A stretch of 64,000 bases of DNA from Methyloversatilis sp. (GTDB taxonomy: Bacteria > Pseudomonadota > Gammaproteobacteria > Burkholderiales > Rhodocyclaceae). The notes beneath the pieces were generated by a model, which worked only from the letters and a program-made list of their open reading frames with translations, was not told the DNA's origin and did not search any database. This document shows, piece by piece, positions 38,625 through 50,455 of this stretch. The position numbers were made by a program, and so were the translations under genes. How positions within the stretch are numbered: position 1 is the stretch's first letter; each line of letters opens with the position of its first letter. The stretch covers positions 61,121-125,120 of the forward strand of contig JAGNYW010000007.1 in assembly GCA_017984755.1 (NCBI GenBank). The letters are read 5' to 3'.

Positions 38625-39617
38625 TCAGCGCCGGATCAGCAGCGCGTCCATGCCCAGCGCTTCGCGCAGCGCGCGGGCGGCGGCTTCGGCTGCATCGCGG
38701 CTGGCGAAGGGGCCGGCCTGCACGCGGTGCCGGTCGCCGTCGCTCAGCACGGCGATCCGGTCTGCCAGAGCGGCGAGCGATGCAGCCACCCGCCGCGACA
38801 AGGCCTGCGCATTGTCGAGTGCCCCGAAGGCGCCCAGCTGCAGCCAGTGATCACCGACCGGATCGGGTTCGCCGGCCAGTGCGGCGATCAGTGCGTCGTC
38901 GCGCGCTGCCGCCGGTGGCGCGCTGCGCTGCAGTTCCGGCCTGCCGGCGGCGTGGCGCGCCAGCAGGTCGCCGGCGCTGCCGGGTGCGAAGACGGCCTCC
39001 ACTTCGACTTCGGCGCTGCCCTGCGTCACGTAGCCGAGTTTGGCGGCGGCCGTCCATGACAGGTCGATCACGCGGCCGGGCTTGAACGGCCCGCGGTCAT
39101 TCACCCGCACCACCACCGAGCGGCCGCTCGCCACATGGGTGACGCGTGCGTAGCTCGGAATCGGCAGCGTCGCGTGCGCGGCGGTCATGCCGTACATGTC
39201 GTAGGGCTCGCCGCTGGACGTTTTCCGGCCGTGAAACTTGCGGCCGTACCAGCTGCCCAGCCCGCGCTGGCGGAACGGCTGCGCTTCGATCATCGGCACG
39301 AACTGCATGCCGATTGCGCTGTAGGGGCGGTTGGCGAAACGGTGCAGTGGCTCGTCGCGCGGCTGCGCGTCGGCGATGGCGGCCAGCGCCCGCGCGTCGG
39401 GCGGGTTGTCGCCCGGGCCGTCGTCCAGATAGAAGCCGCCGGGCCGTGTTGTGCCGGATGCAGCAGGTGGTGCCGTCTGTGCCGGGGCCGGAGCGACCGG
39501 ACTGGCATCGGTGCGTGTGGGTGCATCGCGATCCGGCGGTTCGGGCGCGACGGGACCGCCGGCGCAACCGGTCACGGCCAGCATCGCGGCGATCAGTGAA
39601 GGCGCGAGGCAGCGCAC
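38625..39617 (-). CDS. rlpA: RlpA-type septal lytic transglycosylase lipoprotein
   Basis: A 330-residue lipoprotein. The GTG start at 39617 has a GGGAG site and gives a signal with lipobox VTGC near residue 19. A Pro/Ala-rich linker leads to the RlpA double-psi beta-barrel (GLGSWYGRKFHGRKTSSGE, then VRVNDRGPF) and a C-terminal SPOR domain (about 260-330) that binds denuded glycan at septa. RlpA cleaves glycan strands lacking stem peptides. It sits two bases after rodA, at the end of the cell-shape operon. Confidence 0.92.
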   Translation of the reverse strand: MRCLAPSLIAAMLAVTGCAGGPVAPEPPDRDAPTRTDASPVAPAPAQTAPPAASGTTRPGGFYLDDGPGDNPPDARALAAIADAQPRDEPLHRFANRPYSAIGMQFVPMIEAQPFRQRGLGSWYGRKFHGRKTSSGEPYDMYGMTAAHATLPIPSYARVTHVASGRSVVVRVNDRGPFKPGRVIDLSWTAAAKLGYVTQGSAEVEVEAVFAPGSAGDLLARHAAGRPELQRSAPPAAARDDALIAALAGEPDPVGDHWLQLGAFGALDNAQALSRRVAASLAALADRIAVLSDGDRHRVQAGPFASRDAAEAAARALREALGMDALLIRR

Positions 39618-39619
39618 GG

Positions 39620-40783
39620 TCAGCGCTCCCGTCGCCGGCGCCGGTGCGCTTCGATGGACATCAGCAGGCCGAGGCCGGTACACAGCGTGACCAGCGCCGT
39701 GCCGCCGTAGCTCACGAACGGCAGCGGCACGCCCACCACCGGCAGCAGGCCGGTCACCATGCCCATGTTTACGAAGGCGTAGGTGAAGCAGGACAGCGAT
39801 ATCGCGCCGGCCAGCAGACGCGAGAACAGCAGCGGCGCGCTGGCGGCGATCATCAGGCCGCGCCCGATCAGCGCTATGTATATGGCGAGCAGCACGATGC
39901 AGCCGGTGAGACCGAATTCCTCGGCCATCACGGCAAAGATGAAGTCGGTGTGACGCTCCGGCACGAATTCGAGGTGGGTCTGCGTACCCTCCTTCCAGCC
40001 CTTGCCGAACACGCCGCCCGAACCGATGGCTATGCTGGACTGGATGATGTGGAAGCCGCTGCCGCGCGGGTCGGCCGTCGGGTCCAGCAGCGTGCACACG
40101 CGCTGGCGCTGGTAATCCTTCATGCCGGGCCAGCTGACGCCTTCGGCGCACAGGTCGTCGCCCTTGATGGCCAGCGTGCCGATCGCGATGACACCGGCCA
40201 CCATGACCGGAATGATCAGCTTCCACGACAGTCCGGCAAAGAAGATGACGAACATGCCGGCCGCCAGCACCAGAATGGCCGTACCCAGATCGGGCTGATG
40301 AAAGATGAGTGCCACCGGAATGGCGAGGATGACGGTGGCCACCACGAAGTCGCGCAGGCGCAGCTGCGATTCGTGCCGGTGGAAGTACCAGGCGAGCATG
40401 AGCGGCACCGCGATCTTCAGCATCTCCGAGGGCTGGATGCGCGTGAAGCCGATGTTGAGCCAGCGCTGTGCCCCCTTCGACACTTCACCGAACAGTTCGA
40501 CGCCGACCAGCAGCAGCACGCCCACCAGATAGGCCGGCAGCGCCAGCTGCATCAGCCGCATCGGCGAAATCTGCGCCACCACCAGCATGACCGTGAGGGC
40601 GACGGCCAGATTGACCAGATGGGTATCGAAGCGGAACGCGAAGTCGGCCGTGGCGCTGGCCATGACCAGCGTGGCCAGCGCGAGCAGCACACCGGCAATC
40701 ACCAGCAGCGCCGGATCGAGCGACGCCAGCACGCGGCCGGTCAGGTCGCGCACACGCAGCCACTTATTCGCTGTCAGTTGCAT
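39620..40783 (-). CDS. rodA: Rod-shape SEDS peptidoglycan polymerase
   Basis: A 387-residue, about ten-helix SEDS glycosyltransferase that polymerises lipid II for elongation with PBP2. Family segments include QRWLNIGFTRIQPSEMLK, HQPDLGTAI and the C-terminal PLPFVSYGGTAL. The start at 40783 overlaps the end of mrdA by 20 bases; the longer frame upstream is inside mrdA. Confidence 0.95.
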   Translation of the reverse strand: MQLTANKWLRVRDLTGRVLASLDPALLVIAGVLLALATLVMASATADFAFRFDTHLVNLAVALTVMLVVAQISPMRLMQLALPAYLVGVLLLVGVELFGEVSKGAQRWLNIGFTRIQPSEMLKIAVPLMLAWYFHRHESQLRLRDFVVATVILAIPVALIFHQPDLGTAILVLAAGMFVIFFAGLSWKLIIPVMVAGVIAIGTLAIKGDDLCAEGVSWPGMKDYQRQRVCTLLDPTADPRGSGFHIIQSSIAIGSGGVFGKGWKEGTQTHLEFVPERHTDFIFAVMAEEFGLTGCIVLLAIYIALIGRGLMIAASAPLLFSRLLAGAISLSCFTYAFVNMGMVTGLLPVVGVPLPFVSYGGTALVTLCTGLGLLMSIEAHRRRRRER

Positions 40784-42680
40784 CGGCGTCCTCGGGGGCT
40801 GGACCGCCGGGCTTGTGGCCCAGCAGGTAGTAATCGAACACCTGACGCGCGATCGGCGCCGCCGACTGGGCGCCGAAACCGGCATTCTCCACCAGCACGG
40901 CCAGCGCGATCTTCGGATTGTCGGCCGGTGCGTAGGCGATGAACAGGGCGTGGTCGCGCAGCTTTTCCGCCAGCTTGCCGGTTTTCAGGTCGCCACCGCG
41001 CAGCGAGAAGGCCTGCGCAGTGCCGGTCTTGCCGGCTGCAGTGTAGGGCGCCCCGGCAAACGCACGCCGGCCGGTGCCGACACGATTCACGTCTTCCATC
41101 GCGCGCTTGATCACGTCGATGTCGGCCTGCCTGAGATCGACCTGGCGCACCGGCTGCGGTTCAACCGGACGCATGGCACCGGTGCGCGGGTTCTCGATCT
41201 GCTTGACTACGTGCGGCCGATACACCGTGCCGTTGGCGGCCACGATGGCGGTGGCGTGTGCCAACTGCAGCATGGTGTAGGCGTTGTAGCCCTGTCCGAT
41301 GCCGACCGAAATCGTTTCACCCGCGTACCACTTCTGCTGATCCGGGCGCTTGAATCGCTTCTTTTTCCAGGCCTGCGACGGCAGCACGCCGATCGATTCG
41401 CCTTCCATGTCGATGCCGGTGCGGCTGCCCAGACCGAGTTGGGACATGAAGTTCGAAATGCCGTCGATGCCCCAGTCGGCGGCAAGGCGGTAGTAATAGG
41501 TGTTGCACGACACGACGATGGACGTGTGCATGTCGACCGTGCCATGGCCGCCCACCTTGTCGTCGCGGAAACGGTGGCCGCCGAAGTCGAAGTGCCCCGG
41601 GTCGGCGATGGCGAACGAGGGCGTGCGCTTGCCGGCGGTCAGCGCGCCGAGCGCCATGAAGGGCTTGAAGGTCGAGCCGGGCGGGTAGGCACTGTAGATG
41701 GCGCGGTTGAGCAGCGGGTGGTCGGGCGATGTATTCAGTGCGTCCCAGCTCTGCGTGTCGATGCCGTCGACGAACAGGTTGGGGTCGAAGGTCGGCTTGC
41801 TGACCAGCGCCAGCACGCCTCCGCTCGACGGCTCGATGGCCACCAGCGCGCCGCGCCGGTCGCCGAATGCCTCTTCGACGATCTGCTGCAGCCCGGCGTC
41901 GAGCGTGAGACGAAGATTGTTGCCCTGTTGCGGCGGCGTGCTCGACAGCACCCGGACGGCTCGTCCGGCGGCGGTCACCTCGACCTGTTCCACGCCGGTC
42001 AGTCCGTGCAGTTCCTGTTCGTAGAACTGTTCCAGTCCGCTCTTGCCGATGTGGTCCGTACCTCGATAGTTGTCGGCGTCGCCCGACTCTTCGATGCGTT
42101 CGGCGTCGCGGTGGTTGATGCGCCCCATGTACCCGAGCACATGAGATGCCAGCTGGGCGTTCGGGTACTGGCGGAACAGTCTTGCCCGCACCTCGACCCC
42201 CGGAAAGCGGAAGCGCTGCGCGATGAAGCGGGCGACTTCGTCGTCGGTCAGGCGGGTCCGGATGGGCAGCGAGTCGAAGTTGCGCGATTCATCCATCAGC
42301 TTGCGGAAGCGCTTGCGGTCGCGCGCCTCGATGTTGACCAGCGTCGCCAGCTGGTCGATCGTCCGCTCGAGGTCGCTCACGCGCGACGGCGTGATTTCGA
42401 GCGTGTAGGCGGCGTAGTTGCGCGCCAGCACACTGCCGTTGCGGTCCATGATCAGGCCGCGGTTGGGCGATACCGGCAGCAGTGCGATGCGGTTGTCCTC
42501 GGCGCGCGTCTGGTAGTAGTCATGCATGACGACCTGCAGCCACACGAAGCGCGCCAGCAGCAGGCCGAACGCCAGCAGCACCAGCCCGCCGGCGAACAGC
42601 ACGCGGCGGCGGAAGCGGATCAGCTGGATTTCGGGGCTGTGCAGATCGGTCATATCGGGTGCCGGGCCGTGCGCAGACAT
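40764..42680 (-). CDS. mrdA: Penicillin-binding protein 2, elongation transpeptidase
   Basis: Up to 638 residues. One N-terminal transmembrane helix is followed by the pedestal dimerisation domain. The transpeptidase domain has STFK (GSTFKPFMALG), SCN (SCNTYYYRL) and KTG (AAGKTGTAQAF). It cross-links peptidoglycan during rod elongation in complex with RodA. Starts at 42680 or 42653 are both possible and neither has a strong ribosome site. It follows mreD by ten bases. Confidence 0.95.
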   Translation of the reverse strand: MSAHGPAPDMTDLHSPEIQLIRFRRRVLFAGGLVLLAFGLLLARFVWLQVVMHDYYQTRAEDNRIALLPVSPNRGLIMDRNGSVLARNYAAYTLEITPSRVSDLERTIDQLATLVNIEARDRKRFRKLMDESRNFDSLPIRTRLTDDEVARFIAQRFRFPGVEVRARLFRQYPNAQLASHVLGYMGRINHRDAERIEESGDADNYRGTDHIGKSGLEQFYEQELHGLTGVEQVEVTAAGRAVRVLSSTPPQQGNNLRLTLDAGLQQIVEEAFGDRRGALVAIEPSSGGVLALVSKPTFDPNLFVDGIDTQSWDALNTSPDHPLLNRAIYSAYPPGSTFKPFMALGALTAGKRTPSFAIADPGHFDFGGHRFRDDKVGGHGTVDMHTSIVVSCNTYYYRLAADWGIDGISNFMSQLGLGSRTGIDMEGESIGVLPSQAWKKKRFKRPDQQKWYAGETISVGIGQGYNAYTMLQLAHATAIVAANGTVYRPHVVKQIENPRTGAMRPVEPQPVRQVDLRQADIDVIKRAMEDVNRVGTGRRAFAGAPYTAAGKTGTAQAFSLRGGDLKTGKLAEKLRDHALFIAYAPADNPKIALAVLVENAGFGAQSAAPIARQVFDYYLLGHKPGGPAPEDADATDSE

Positions 42681-42690
42681 CGTCGCATGT

Positions 42691-43215
42691 TCAGATCGGC
42701 CGGTTTTCGTCCTTGTTCTCGGGGCGGTACTGCGGCAACAGAAGCAGGAAGCTGATCGGATGCCACAGCAGCGTGGCGATCACGCTGCCGACGAAGTAGG
42801 TGAGGCCCGGAAAGTCGGCGTCGGCGGCCAGCCTGACCAGCAGCATCACCAGCTGTGTCCCGACCAGCATGGGCAGCACGTGCAGTGACTGCTGCAGCGG
42901 CCCGAACCACAGGATGCGCCGCGACAGCGTGCCCGCCGCATAGGCAAGCAGCACATAGGCTAGCGCGTGCTGCCCCATCAGGCTTCCGTAGCCGACGTCC
43001 ATCAGCAGGCCGAGCACGAAGCCGGCAACCATGCCCACACGCAGCGGTTCGCGCACGCACCAGAAGCACAGCACGAGTGCGACCCAGTCGGGCAGCATCG
43101 GTGCGCGACCCAGCGGCATCAGGTTGATCACGAGTGCCGCAATCAGCGACAGCCAGATGAACCAGGGGCGGACCGGCCGCAGGATGCGGCGAGAACTGAA
43201 CGAAGGCTGGTTCAT
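42691..43215 (-). CDS. mreD: Rod-shape membrane protein MreD
   Basis: A 174-residue, multi-helix integral membrane protein of the elongasome. The PLRVGMVAGFVLGLLMDVGY region matches the MreD family. The start overlaps the mreC stop as ATGA. It links MreB filaments and MreC to the membrane machinery; its detailed role is unclear in general. Confidence 0.92.
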   Translation of the reverse strand: MNQPSFSSRRILRPVRPWFIWLSLIAALVINLMPLGRAPMLPDWVALVLCFWCVREPLRVGMVAGFVLGLLMDVGYGSLMGQHALAYVLLAYAAGTLSRRILWFGPLQQSLHVLPMLVGTQLVMLLVRLAADADFPGLTYFVGSVIATLLWHPISFLLLLPQYRPENKDENRPI

Positions 43216-44111
43216 GGTGCAGCAGCCTCTGCTGCGGGCGGGATGGCGCCGGTGTCGGGAATCACCGGCGTGCCCGGTGCCATGATGAGCACCGTCGAGT
43301 GCGCCTCGATGCCGGCCAGCGGCACGCACAGGATGCGCACGAAACCGCCGGACCCGTCGCGGTCGACCGATTTCACGCGGGCTACCGGCAGTCCCGGCGC
43401 GAACACGCCGTCCAGCCCCGACGTCACGATGCGGTCGCCTTCGCGCAGATCGACATCGGTGGCGAGGTAGCGCAGTTCGAGCATGCCGCTGCCGGCACCG
43501 AACATGACGGCGCGCACGCCGGTGCGCGCGATCTGCACCGGCAGCGCCTGATCCTTGTCCGACAGCAAGGTGACTTCGGCGTTCAGCGGATAGACCCGTG
43601 TGACCTGCCCGATCACACCGATGTCGTCGACCACCGGGCTGCCCTGCGCGATGCCCTGGGTCAGTCCCTTGTCGACCACGACGCGGCGCGAGAACGGGTC
43701 ACGTACCGCGTAGATCACTTCGGCAACCTGCGCATTCACCTGCACGCGGCTGCGCATGTCCAGCAGAGCACGCAGGCGGGTGTTTTCCATGTCGAGCTGT
43801 TCCTGGCGCAGTCGTATCGTGCCCAGCGCCACCTGCTCGCGTCGCAGCGACTCGTTTTCCTTCTGCAGCCGGGCCAGATCGGCAAAGTAGCCGCCGGCCG
43901 AGCGCACGCCCTTCACCGGCGTGCCGGCGATGATCTGCAGCGGTGTGGTTGCCACGGACAGGCCCTGGCGCACCAGCTCGAGATAGTTGAGCCGGTGGTC
44001 GACGATGATCAGGGTAAGTGCGATGCTGGCAAGCAGCACCAGCCGGACGAGCGGTGCCGGGCCGCGCCTGAAGAAGGGGGGCGGGGAATGTCCGGCGACC
44101 GGTGAAACCAT
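43212..44111 (-). CDS. mreC: Rod-shape protein MreC
   Basis: A 299-residue bitopic protein. A short cytoplasmic tail and helix (LVRLVLLASIALTLIIVD) are followed by a coiled coil (LARLQKENESLRREQVALG) and a periplasmic beta-rich domain. It activates PBP2-RodA. It overlaps mreD and follows mreB by about 107 bases. The C-terminus is Pro/Ala-rich. Confidence 0.94.
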   Translation of the reverse strand: MVSPVAGHSPPPFFRRGPAPLVRLVLLASIALTLIIVDHRLNYLELVRQGLSVATTPLQIIAGTPVKGVRSAGGYFADLARLQKENESLRREQVALGTIRLRQEQLDMENTRLRALLDMRSRVQVNAQVAEVIYAVRDPFSRRVVVDKGLTQGIAQGSPVVDDIGVIGQVTRVYPLNAEVTLLSDKDQALPVQIARTGVRAVMFGAGSGMLELRYLATDVDLREGDRIVTSGLDGVFAPGLPVARVKSVDRDGSGGFVRILCVPLAGIEAHSTVLIMAPGTPVIPDTGAIPPAAEAAAP

Positions 44112-44218
44112 GAATCAGGAAACCGTGAGGATCGAAGCGTGCCCGGATCGGGAGCGGCACCGGCGCCGCCTTGCCTGCAACAGGGCGGGCGGGAACCGGC
44201 AGGACGTCATCGGCAGCG

Positions 44219-45583
<1,365 letters not shown>

Positions 45584-45871
45584 ATGCCCCTGACTGACCA
45601 AGAAGTCCGCCATATCGCAAAGCTGGCGCGCATCGAACTTGTGGATTCGCAGATCGAGCGCACGCGCAACGAGCTCGGGTCCATGCTCGGCCTGATCGAA
45701 CAGCTGCAGTCGATCGACACCACCGGCGTGGAGCCGATGGCGCACGCCACCGACCTGACGCTGCGCCTGCGCGACGACGCAGTGACCGAAACCGACCACC
45801 GTGCCTCCTTTCAGGCGGTCGCGCCGGCGGTCGAGAACGGCCTGTATCTGGTTCCGAAGGTGATCGAATGA
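45584..45871 (+). CDS. gatC: Asp-tRNA(Asn)/Glu-tRNA(Gln) amidotransferase subunit C
   Basis: A 95-residue scaffold of the GatCAB amidotransferase. It begins [19 protein letters not shown] and ends [14 protein letters not shown], both typical. It stabilises GatA and tethers GatB. The start at 45584 is the family start; an upstream in-frame ATG would add 15 unrelated residues. It overlaps gatA as ATGA. Confidence 0.96.
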   Translation: MPLTDQEVRHIAKLARIELVDSQIERTRNELGSMLGLIEQLQSIDTTGVEPMAHATDLTLRLRDDAVTETDHRASFQAVAPAVENGLYLVPKVIE

Positions 45872-47316
45872 TGGATACGGTCAAGATCCTGTCGGCCCGG
45901 CTGGCGGCCGGAGAGGCGTCGGCGGTCGAACTGGCGCAGGACTACCTGGCGCGCATCCGCGAGCGCAATGCGGCCCTCAACGCCTATGTCGAACTGAACG
46001 ACGAGCAGACGCTGTTCGAGGCGCGCGCCGCGGACGCGCTGCGTGCAGCGGGCCGGGCGGGTCCGCTCGCCGGTGTGCCGATCGCGCAGAAGGACATCTT
46101 CTGCCAGACCGGCTGGCACGCCCGCTGCGGTTCGAAAATGCTGGAAAACTTCGCCGCGCCCTACGACGCCGGCCTGATCGAGCGTTCGCGCGCAGCCGGC
46201 CTGGTGACGCTCGGCCGCACGAACATGGACGAGTTCGCGATGGGCTCGACCAACGAATCCAGCTACTACGGTGCGGTGCGCAACCCGTGGAACCGCGACA
46301 CCGTGCCCGGCGGTTCGTCCGGCGGCTCGGCGGCAGCGGTTGCCGCCGGCCTCGCGCCGGCCGCCAGCGGCACCGATACCGGCGGATCGATCCGCCAGCC
46401 GGCCGCCTTCTGCGGCATCACCGGCATCAAGCCTACCTACGGCATCGTGTCGCGCTGGGGCATGATCGCCTACGCGTCCAGCCTCGATCAGGGCGGACCG
46501 ATGGCGCACACCGCAGAAGACTGTGCGCTGCTGCTCAACGCCTTTGCCGGCTTCGACGGACGCGACGCCACCAGCCTGCAGCGCCCGGCGGAGGATTACA
46601 CCCGCGCGCTGAACCAGCCGCTGGCCGGTCTGCGCATCGGCGTGCCGAAGGAGTTCTTCGGCGAAGGCATGTCGGATGACGTGCGTGCCGCAGTCGAGGC
46701 GGCGCTCGCCACCTTCCGCGCGCTGGGTGCGATCACGGTCGAGGTGAGCCTGCCGCGCGCCGGCTATGCGGTGCCGGCGTATTACGTCATCGCGCCGGCC
46801 GAAGCCAGCTCCAATCTCAGCCGCTTCGACGGCGTGCGCTACGGCTATCGCGCCCCGGAGTACGGTGACCTGAATGACATGTACGCGAAGAGCCGGGCAC
46901 AGGGTTTCGGCGCCGAAGTGAAGCGTCGCATCCTGATCGGCACCTATGTGCTGTCGCACGGCTATTACGATGCCTATTACCTGCAGGCACAGCGCGTCCG
47001 CCGGCTGATCGCCGACGATTACCAGGCGGCGTTCGCGCTGTGCGACCTCATCCTCGGCCCGACCACGCCGACCGTTGCCTACCGCATCGGCGAGAACGCC
47101 GACGACCCGCTGGCCATGTACCTCGGCGACATCTACACGACCTCGGTGAACCTCGCCGGCCTGCCCGGCATGAGCATTCCGTGCGGCTTCGGCGCCGGTG
47201 GCCTTCCGGTCGGACTGCAGATCGTCGGCAACTACTTCGATGAAGCGCGCATGCTCGGCGCCGCGCACCGGTTTCAGCAGGCGACCGACTGGCACATGCG
47301 CGAACCGCAGGAGTGA
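45868..47316 (+). CDS. gatA: Asp-tRNA(Asn)/Glu-tRNA(Gln) amidotransferase subunit A
   Basis: A 482-residue amidase that frees ammonia from glutamine for transfer to misacylated tRNA. It has the amidase Ser-cisSer-Lys signature: the Lys in IAQKDIF and the serines in [14 protein letters not shown] with [13 protein letters not shown]. It is complete. The next gene begins seven bases later but is not gatB. Confidence 0.97.
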   Translation: MMDTVKILSARLAAGEASAVELAQDYLARIRERNAALNAYVELNDEQTLFEARAADALRAAGRAGPLAGVPIAQKDIFCQTGWHARCGSKMLENFAAPYDAGLIERSRAAGLVTLGRTNMDEFAMGSTNESSYYGAVRNPWNRDTVPGGSSGGSAAAVAAGLAPAASGTDTGGSIRQPAAFCGITGIKPTYGIVSRWGMIAYASSLDQGGPMAHTAEDCALLLNAFAGFDGRDATSLQRPAEDYTRALNQPLAGLRIGVPKEFFGEGMSDDVRAAVEAALATFRALGAITVEVSLPRAGYAVPAYYVIAPAEASSNLSRFDGVRYGYRAPEYGDLNDMYAKSRAQGFGAEVKRRILIGTYVLSHGYYDAYYLQAQRVRRLIADDYQAAFALCDLILGPTTPTVAYRIGENADDPLAMYLGDIYTTSVNLAGLPGMSIPCGFGAGGLPVGLQIVGNYFDEARMLGAAHRFQQATDWHMREPQE

Positions 47317-47322
47317 ATCGGC

Positions 47323-47643
47323 ATGGCGACTGAAGAACGTTACCGGTACAGCAGGGACCAGCTGACGCTGATCCTCGATCAGGCAGGCGTCTATATGTGT
47401 GCCTGTCCGGCCCAGGTGGCCACGCAGATGCTGGAACTGCGCAAGCTCCATCAGTACCAGATGAACTGCATGAGCGAAATGCCGGACCTGGCCGACACCC
47501 ATCGCTGCATCGCCAATGCCGTGCTGCGTGCGCATGCCGTGCTGGAAGAGGCGCTGGACGAAGTGCTGCGGATCGAGGGCTGGGACCCCGCCTCGCTCGT
47601 CATGCCGGAAGGCCTGCGCAAGCTGCGGGACCAGCAACTTTGA
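47323..47643 (+). CDS. Conserved hypothetical protein between gatA and gatB
   Basis: A 106-residue soluble, helical protein (YSRDQLTLILDQAGVYMCAC, then RAHAVLEEALDEVLRIEGWD). Three cysteines are spread along the first two-thirds. No family was recognised. It is seven bases after gatA and its stop overlaps the start of the lipoprotein gene (TTGA), so it is embedded in the gat transcript. Confidence 0.7.
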   Translation: MATEERYRYSRDQLTLILDQAGVYMCACPAQVATQMLELRKLHQYQMNCMSEMPDLADTHRCIANAVLRAHAVLEEALDEVLRIEGWDPASLVMPEGLRKLRDQQL

Positions 47644-48146
47644 TCCGCTGCGCGCGACCGCTGCTCGTCACGGGCCTGGCAGTGCTGGCCGGGTGTGCCC
47701 CGTTCCGGCCGCAGCCGCAGGTGACCGTACCGGAGGTCAAACCGTTGCCGCCGGAAGCGGCGCGGCCGGCGCCGGTCAGGCGCAGCTCGAAACCGCTGCC
47801 GATACCCGAGCGGCCACTGATGGTGAGCACAGACTGCAATTACCGCGACGACATCGGCACCGAAGGCCGGCTGGTGCTCGATGTGCATGAATCGACGGTG
47901 CGGCGCTTCTCGTCTGCGGTGGACATGGGCCGGCGCGGCAACTGCCGCTTCGACCTGTCGGCATTCCGGCAGACCGCCTTCACGCCGATGCCCACGCTGG
48001 TGGCAGGCGCCTGCACGGTGAGCATGTGGGAACAAGGTGACGAGGTCACGGTGTCATACCGAAACTGCGCGAGCCAGTGCTCGCCCGGCGCGCACGAATA
48101 CCTGTGGCCTACGCTGGTGAGCCGCAGAACCGGCGCTTGCCGGTAA
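47640..48146 (+). CDS. Hypothetical lipoprotein between gatA and gatB
   Basis: A 168-residue protein if read from the TTG at 47640, which overlaps the preceding stop. It has a lipoprotein signal with lipobox LAGC (residues 16-19), a Pro-rich linker and a small domain with four cysteines ([25 protein letters not shown]). Outer-membrane anchoring is expected but not shown. No family was recognised. The TTG start is inferred from coupling and the signal peptide; the frame is open further upstream. Confidence 0.68.
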   Translation: MIRCARPLLVTGLAVLAGCAPFRPQPQVTVPEVKPLPPEAARPAPVRRSSKPLPIPERPLMVSTDCNYRDDIGTEGRLVLDVHESTVRRFSSAVDMGRRGNCRFDLSAFRQTAFTPMPTLVAGACTVSMWEQGDEVTVSYRNCASQCSPGAHEYLWPTLVSRRTGACR

Positions 48147-48171
48147 CACGAAGACTGAAAAGAGAACACGC

Positions 48172-49653
48172 ATGAGCAGATCGAACTGGGAAGTCGTGAT
48201 CGGGCTGGAAACACATGCCCAGCTGAGCACGGCGTCGAAAATTTTCTCCGGCAGCTCGACCGCCTTCGGTGCCGCGCCCAATGCGCAGGCCAGCGTGGTC
48301 GACCTTGCTCTGCCGGGCGCGCTGCCGGTGATGAATCGCGCCGCGGTCGAGCGCGCCATCCGCTTCGGGCTGGCCATCGGCGGCGAAGTCGCGCCGCGCT
48401 CCGTGTTCGCACGCAAGAATTACTTCTATCCCGACCTGCCCAAGGGCTACCAGATCAGCCAGTACGAACTGCCGGTGGTGCAGGGCGGCTCGATCACGAT
48501 ACGTGTCGGCGACGGCGACAAGGCGTATGAAAAGGTGGTGCGGCTGACCCGCGCGCACCTTGAAGAAGACGCCGGCAAGAGTCTGCACGAGGACTTCCAT
48601 GGCATGTCTGGCATCGACCTGAACCGCGCCGGCACGCCACTGCTGGAAATCGTCAGCGAGCCCGACATGACGTCGAGTGCCGAAGCGGTGGCCTACGCGC
48701 GCGCGCTGCATGCGCTGGTGCGCTGGATCGACATCTGCGACGGCAACATGCAGGAAGGCAGCTTCCGCTGCGATGCCAACGTCAGCGTGCGCCGCCCCGG
48801 CGAGCCGCTGGGCACGCGGCGCGAAATCAAGAACCTGAACAGCTTCCGTTTCATGCAGCAGGCGATCGAATACGAAATCCAGTGGCAGATCGAACAGATC
48901 GAGGACGGCCACAAGATCCACCAGGCCACCGTGCTGTTCGACCCGGACACCGGCGAGACGCGTGCCATGCGCAGCAAGGAAGACGCGCACGACTATCGCT
49001 ACTTTCCCGACCCCGACTTGCCGCCGCTGGTCATCGCCGCCGACTGGATCGAACGGGTACGCGGCGAAATGCCGGAGCTGCCGGTTGCGCTGTCCGCCCG
49101 CCTGCAGGCCGACTGCGGCCTGTCGCCCTACGACGCGGCCGGGCTCACCGCGAGCCGCGAAATGGCGCAGTACTACCTCGACGCGCTGGCGGTCGCCGGT
49201 GCGGCGCAGGCCGCGCAGTTGCCCAAATTGCTGGCCAACTGGGTGATGGGCGAACTTGCCGCGCGCCTCAACCGCGAGGAGCGTGACATCACCGACAGCC
49301 CGGTCACGCCGACGCAGCTCGCCGGTCTGGTGGCGCGCATCGCGGACAACACCATTTCGAACAACATCGCCAAGAAGGTGTTCGACGCGATGTGGAGCGG
49401 TGAGCGCAGCGGCGACGCAAATTCGGCCGACGCCATCATCGAAGCACAGGGCCTGAAGCAGGTGACCGACGTATCGGCCATCGAACCCATCATCGACGAG
49501 GTACTCGCCGCCAATCCGAAGTCCGTCGAGGAATACAGTTCCGGCAAGGAGAAGGCCTTCAACGCGCTGGTCGGTCAGGTGATGAAGGCCAGCAAGGGCA
49601 AGGCCAGCCCGGCGCAGGTGAATGAACTGCTGAAGAAGAAGCTCGGCGGCTGA
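48172..49653 (+). CDS. gatB: Asp-tRNA(Asn)/Glu-tRNA(Gln) amidotransferase subunit B
   Basis: A 493-residue tRNA-dependent kinase subunit. It has the opening [13 protein letters not shown], the [20 protein letters not shown] region, and a C-terminal YqeY-like tail domain. It phosphorylates and amidates misacylated Asp/Glu-tRNA using ammonia from GatA. A GGAGCGG/CCGCTCC hairpin lies shortly after the stop (49680-49700), without a T-run. Confidence 0.97.
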   Translation: MSRSNWEVVIGLETHAQLSTASKIFSGSSTAFGAAPNAQASVVDLALPGALPVMNRAAVERAIRFGLAIGGEVAPRSVFARKNYFYPDLPKGYQISQYELPVVQGGSITIRVGDGDKAYEKVVRLTRAHLEEDAGKSLHEDFHGMSGIDLNRAGTPLLEIVSEPDMTSSAEAVAYARALHALVRWIDICDGNMQEGSFRCDANVSVRRPGEPLGTRREIKNLNSFRFMQQAIEYEIQWQIEQIEDGHKIHQATVLFDPDTGETRAMRSKEDAHDYRYFPDPDLPPLVIAADWIERVRGEMPELPVALSARLQADCGLSPYDAAGLTASREMAQYYLDALAVAGAAQAAQLPKLLANWVMGELAARLNREERDITDSPVTPTQLAGLVARIADNTISNNIAKKVFDAMWSGERSGDANSADAIIEAQGLKQVTDVSAIEPIIDEVLAANPKSVEEYSSGKEKAFNALVGQVMKASKGKASPAQVNELLKKKLGG

Positions 49654-49747
49654 CGCCCGCGTTTTTCCGTTCGCCGACGGGAGCGGTTCCCTGCCGCTCC
49701 TGCACAGGTTTCGCCCGTAAATCCATCCGCAACCGGACATTCTCGCC

Positions 49748-49960
49748 ATGCGCATCCTGTTCTTCTTCGCCGCCCTCGGCTTCGCCATTCTCGGCATGTC
49801 CGGCGTGACCTTCAGCCTGCTCAACCTGATCGATCCGAGCGAAGCGGGCAACTGGCCGCTGTGGCAGTCGCTCGGCATGGTCGCCATCGGCGCCGCAGGC
49901 TTCATCACCTGCCTCATCCGCGTCATCCGTGGCGTGGGCGAGGAACAACCGCGGGGCTGA
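49748..49960 (+). CDS. Small two-helix membrane protein
   Basis: A 70-residue protein with two hydrophobic segments (residues 2-25 and 43-58) and a short charged tail. It is preceded by a weak ribosome site. No family was recognised. It sits alone between gatB and the rnk-like gene on the same strand. Confidence 0.6.
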   Translation: MRILFFFAALGFAILGMSGVTFSLLNLIDPSEAGNWPLWQSLGMVAIGAAGFITCLIRVIRGVGEEQPRG

Positions 49961-50041
49961 ACGGCGCGCGCGTACGCGCGATGTCTCGACCGGCACATGA
50001 ATCGAAGCTACGCTTCGAACGCAAACCCATGGAGTGTGAAC

Positions 50042-50455
50042 ATGAACAAAAGACCCGAACTGGTCATATCGTCGCTTGACGCCGATCGATTGGACAAGTT
50101 GCTGAACAGCCTGCCGCATGGCGCCTTCCCCGGCATTGACGATCTGGAGGCTGAGCTGGCACGTGCCGACGTGGTGGCGCCGGAAGACGTGCCGCCGGAC
50201 GTGATGACGATGAACTCGACTGCGAGATTCACGGTTGATTCATCCGCGAAGGAATTCTGCCTCACGCTGGTGTACCCGGAAGACGTGGATGGCGGCGGCA
50301 GCAGGATTTCGATTCTCGCGCCTGTCGGCAGTGCCTTGCTCGGCTTGTCGCAGGGTGACCAGATCAGCTGGCCCAGGCCCGGTGGCGGCGAGCTTCAGGT
50401 CCGTCTGGAAGAGATCATCTACCAGCCGGAGCGTGTCGGCGAGTACCGCGTCTGA
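50042..50455 (+). CDS. rnk: Rnk-like nucleoside diphosphate kinase regulator (GreA-like fold)
   Basis: A 137-residue protein. MNKRPELVISSLDADRLDKL opens an N-terminal helical region, and a C-terminal FKBP-like GreA/GreB domain carries LVYPEDVDGG, SILAPVGSALLGL and GDQISW. Rnk proteins bind RNA polymerase near the secondary channel. The coiled-coil acids of Gre factors are absent, so it should not cleave RNA. ATG 50042 matches the family start. Confidence 0.85.
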   Translation: MNKRPELVISSLDADRLDKLLNSLPHGAFPGIDDLEAELARADVVAPEDVPPDVMTMNSTARFTVDSSAKEFCLTLVYPEDVDGGGSRISILAPVGSALLGLSQGDQISWPRPGGGELQVRLEEIIYQPERVGEYRV

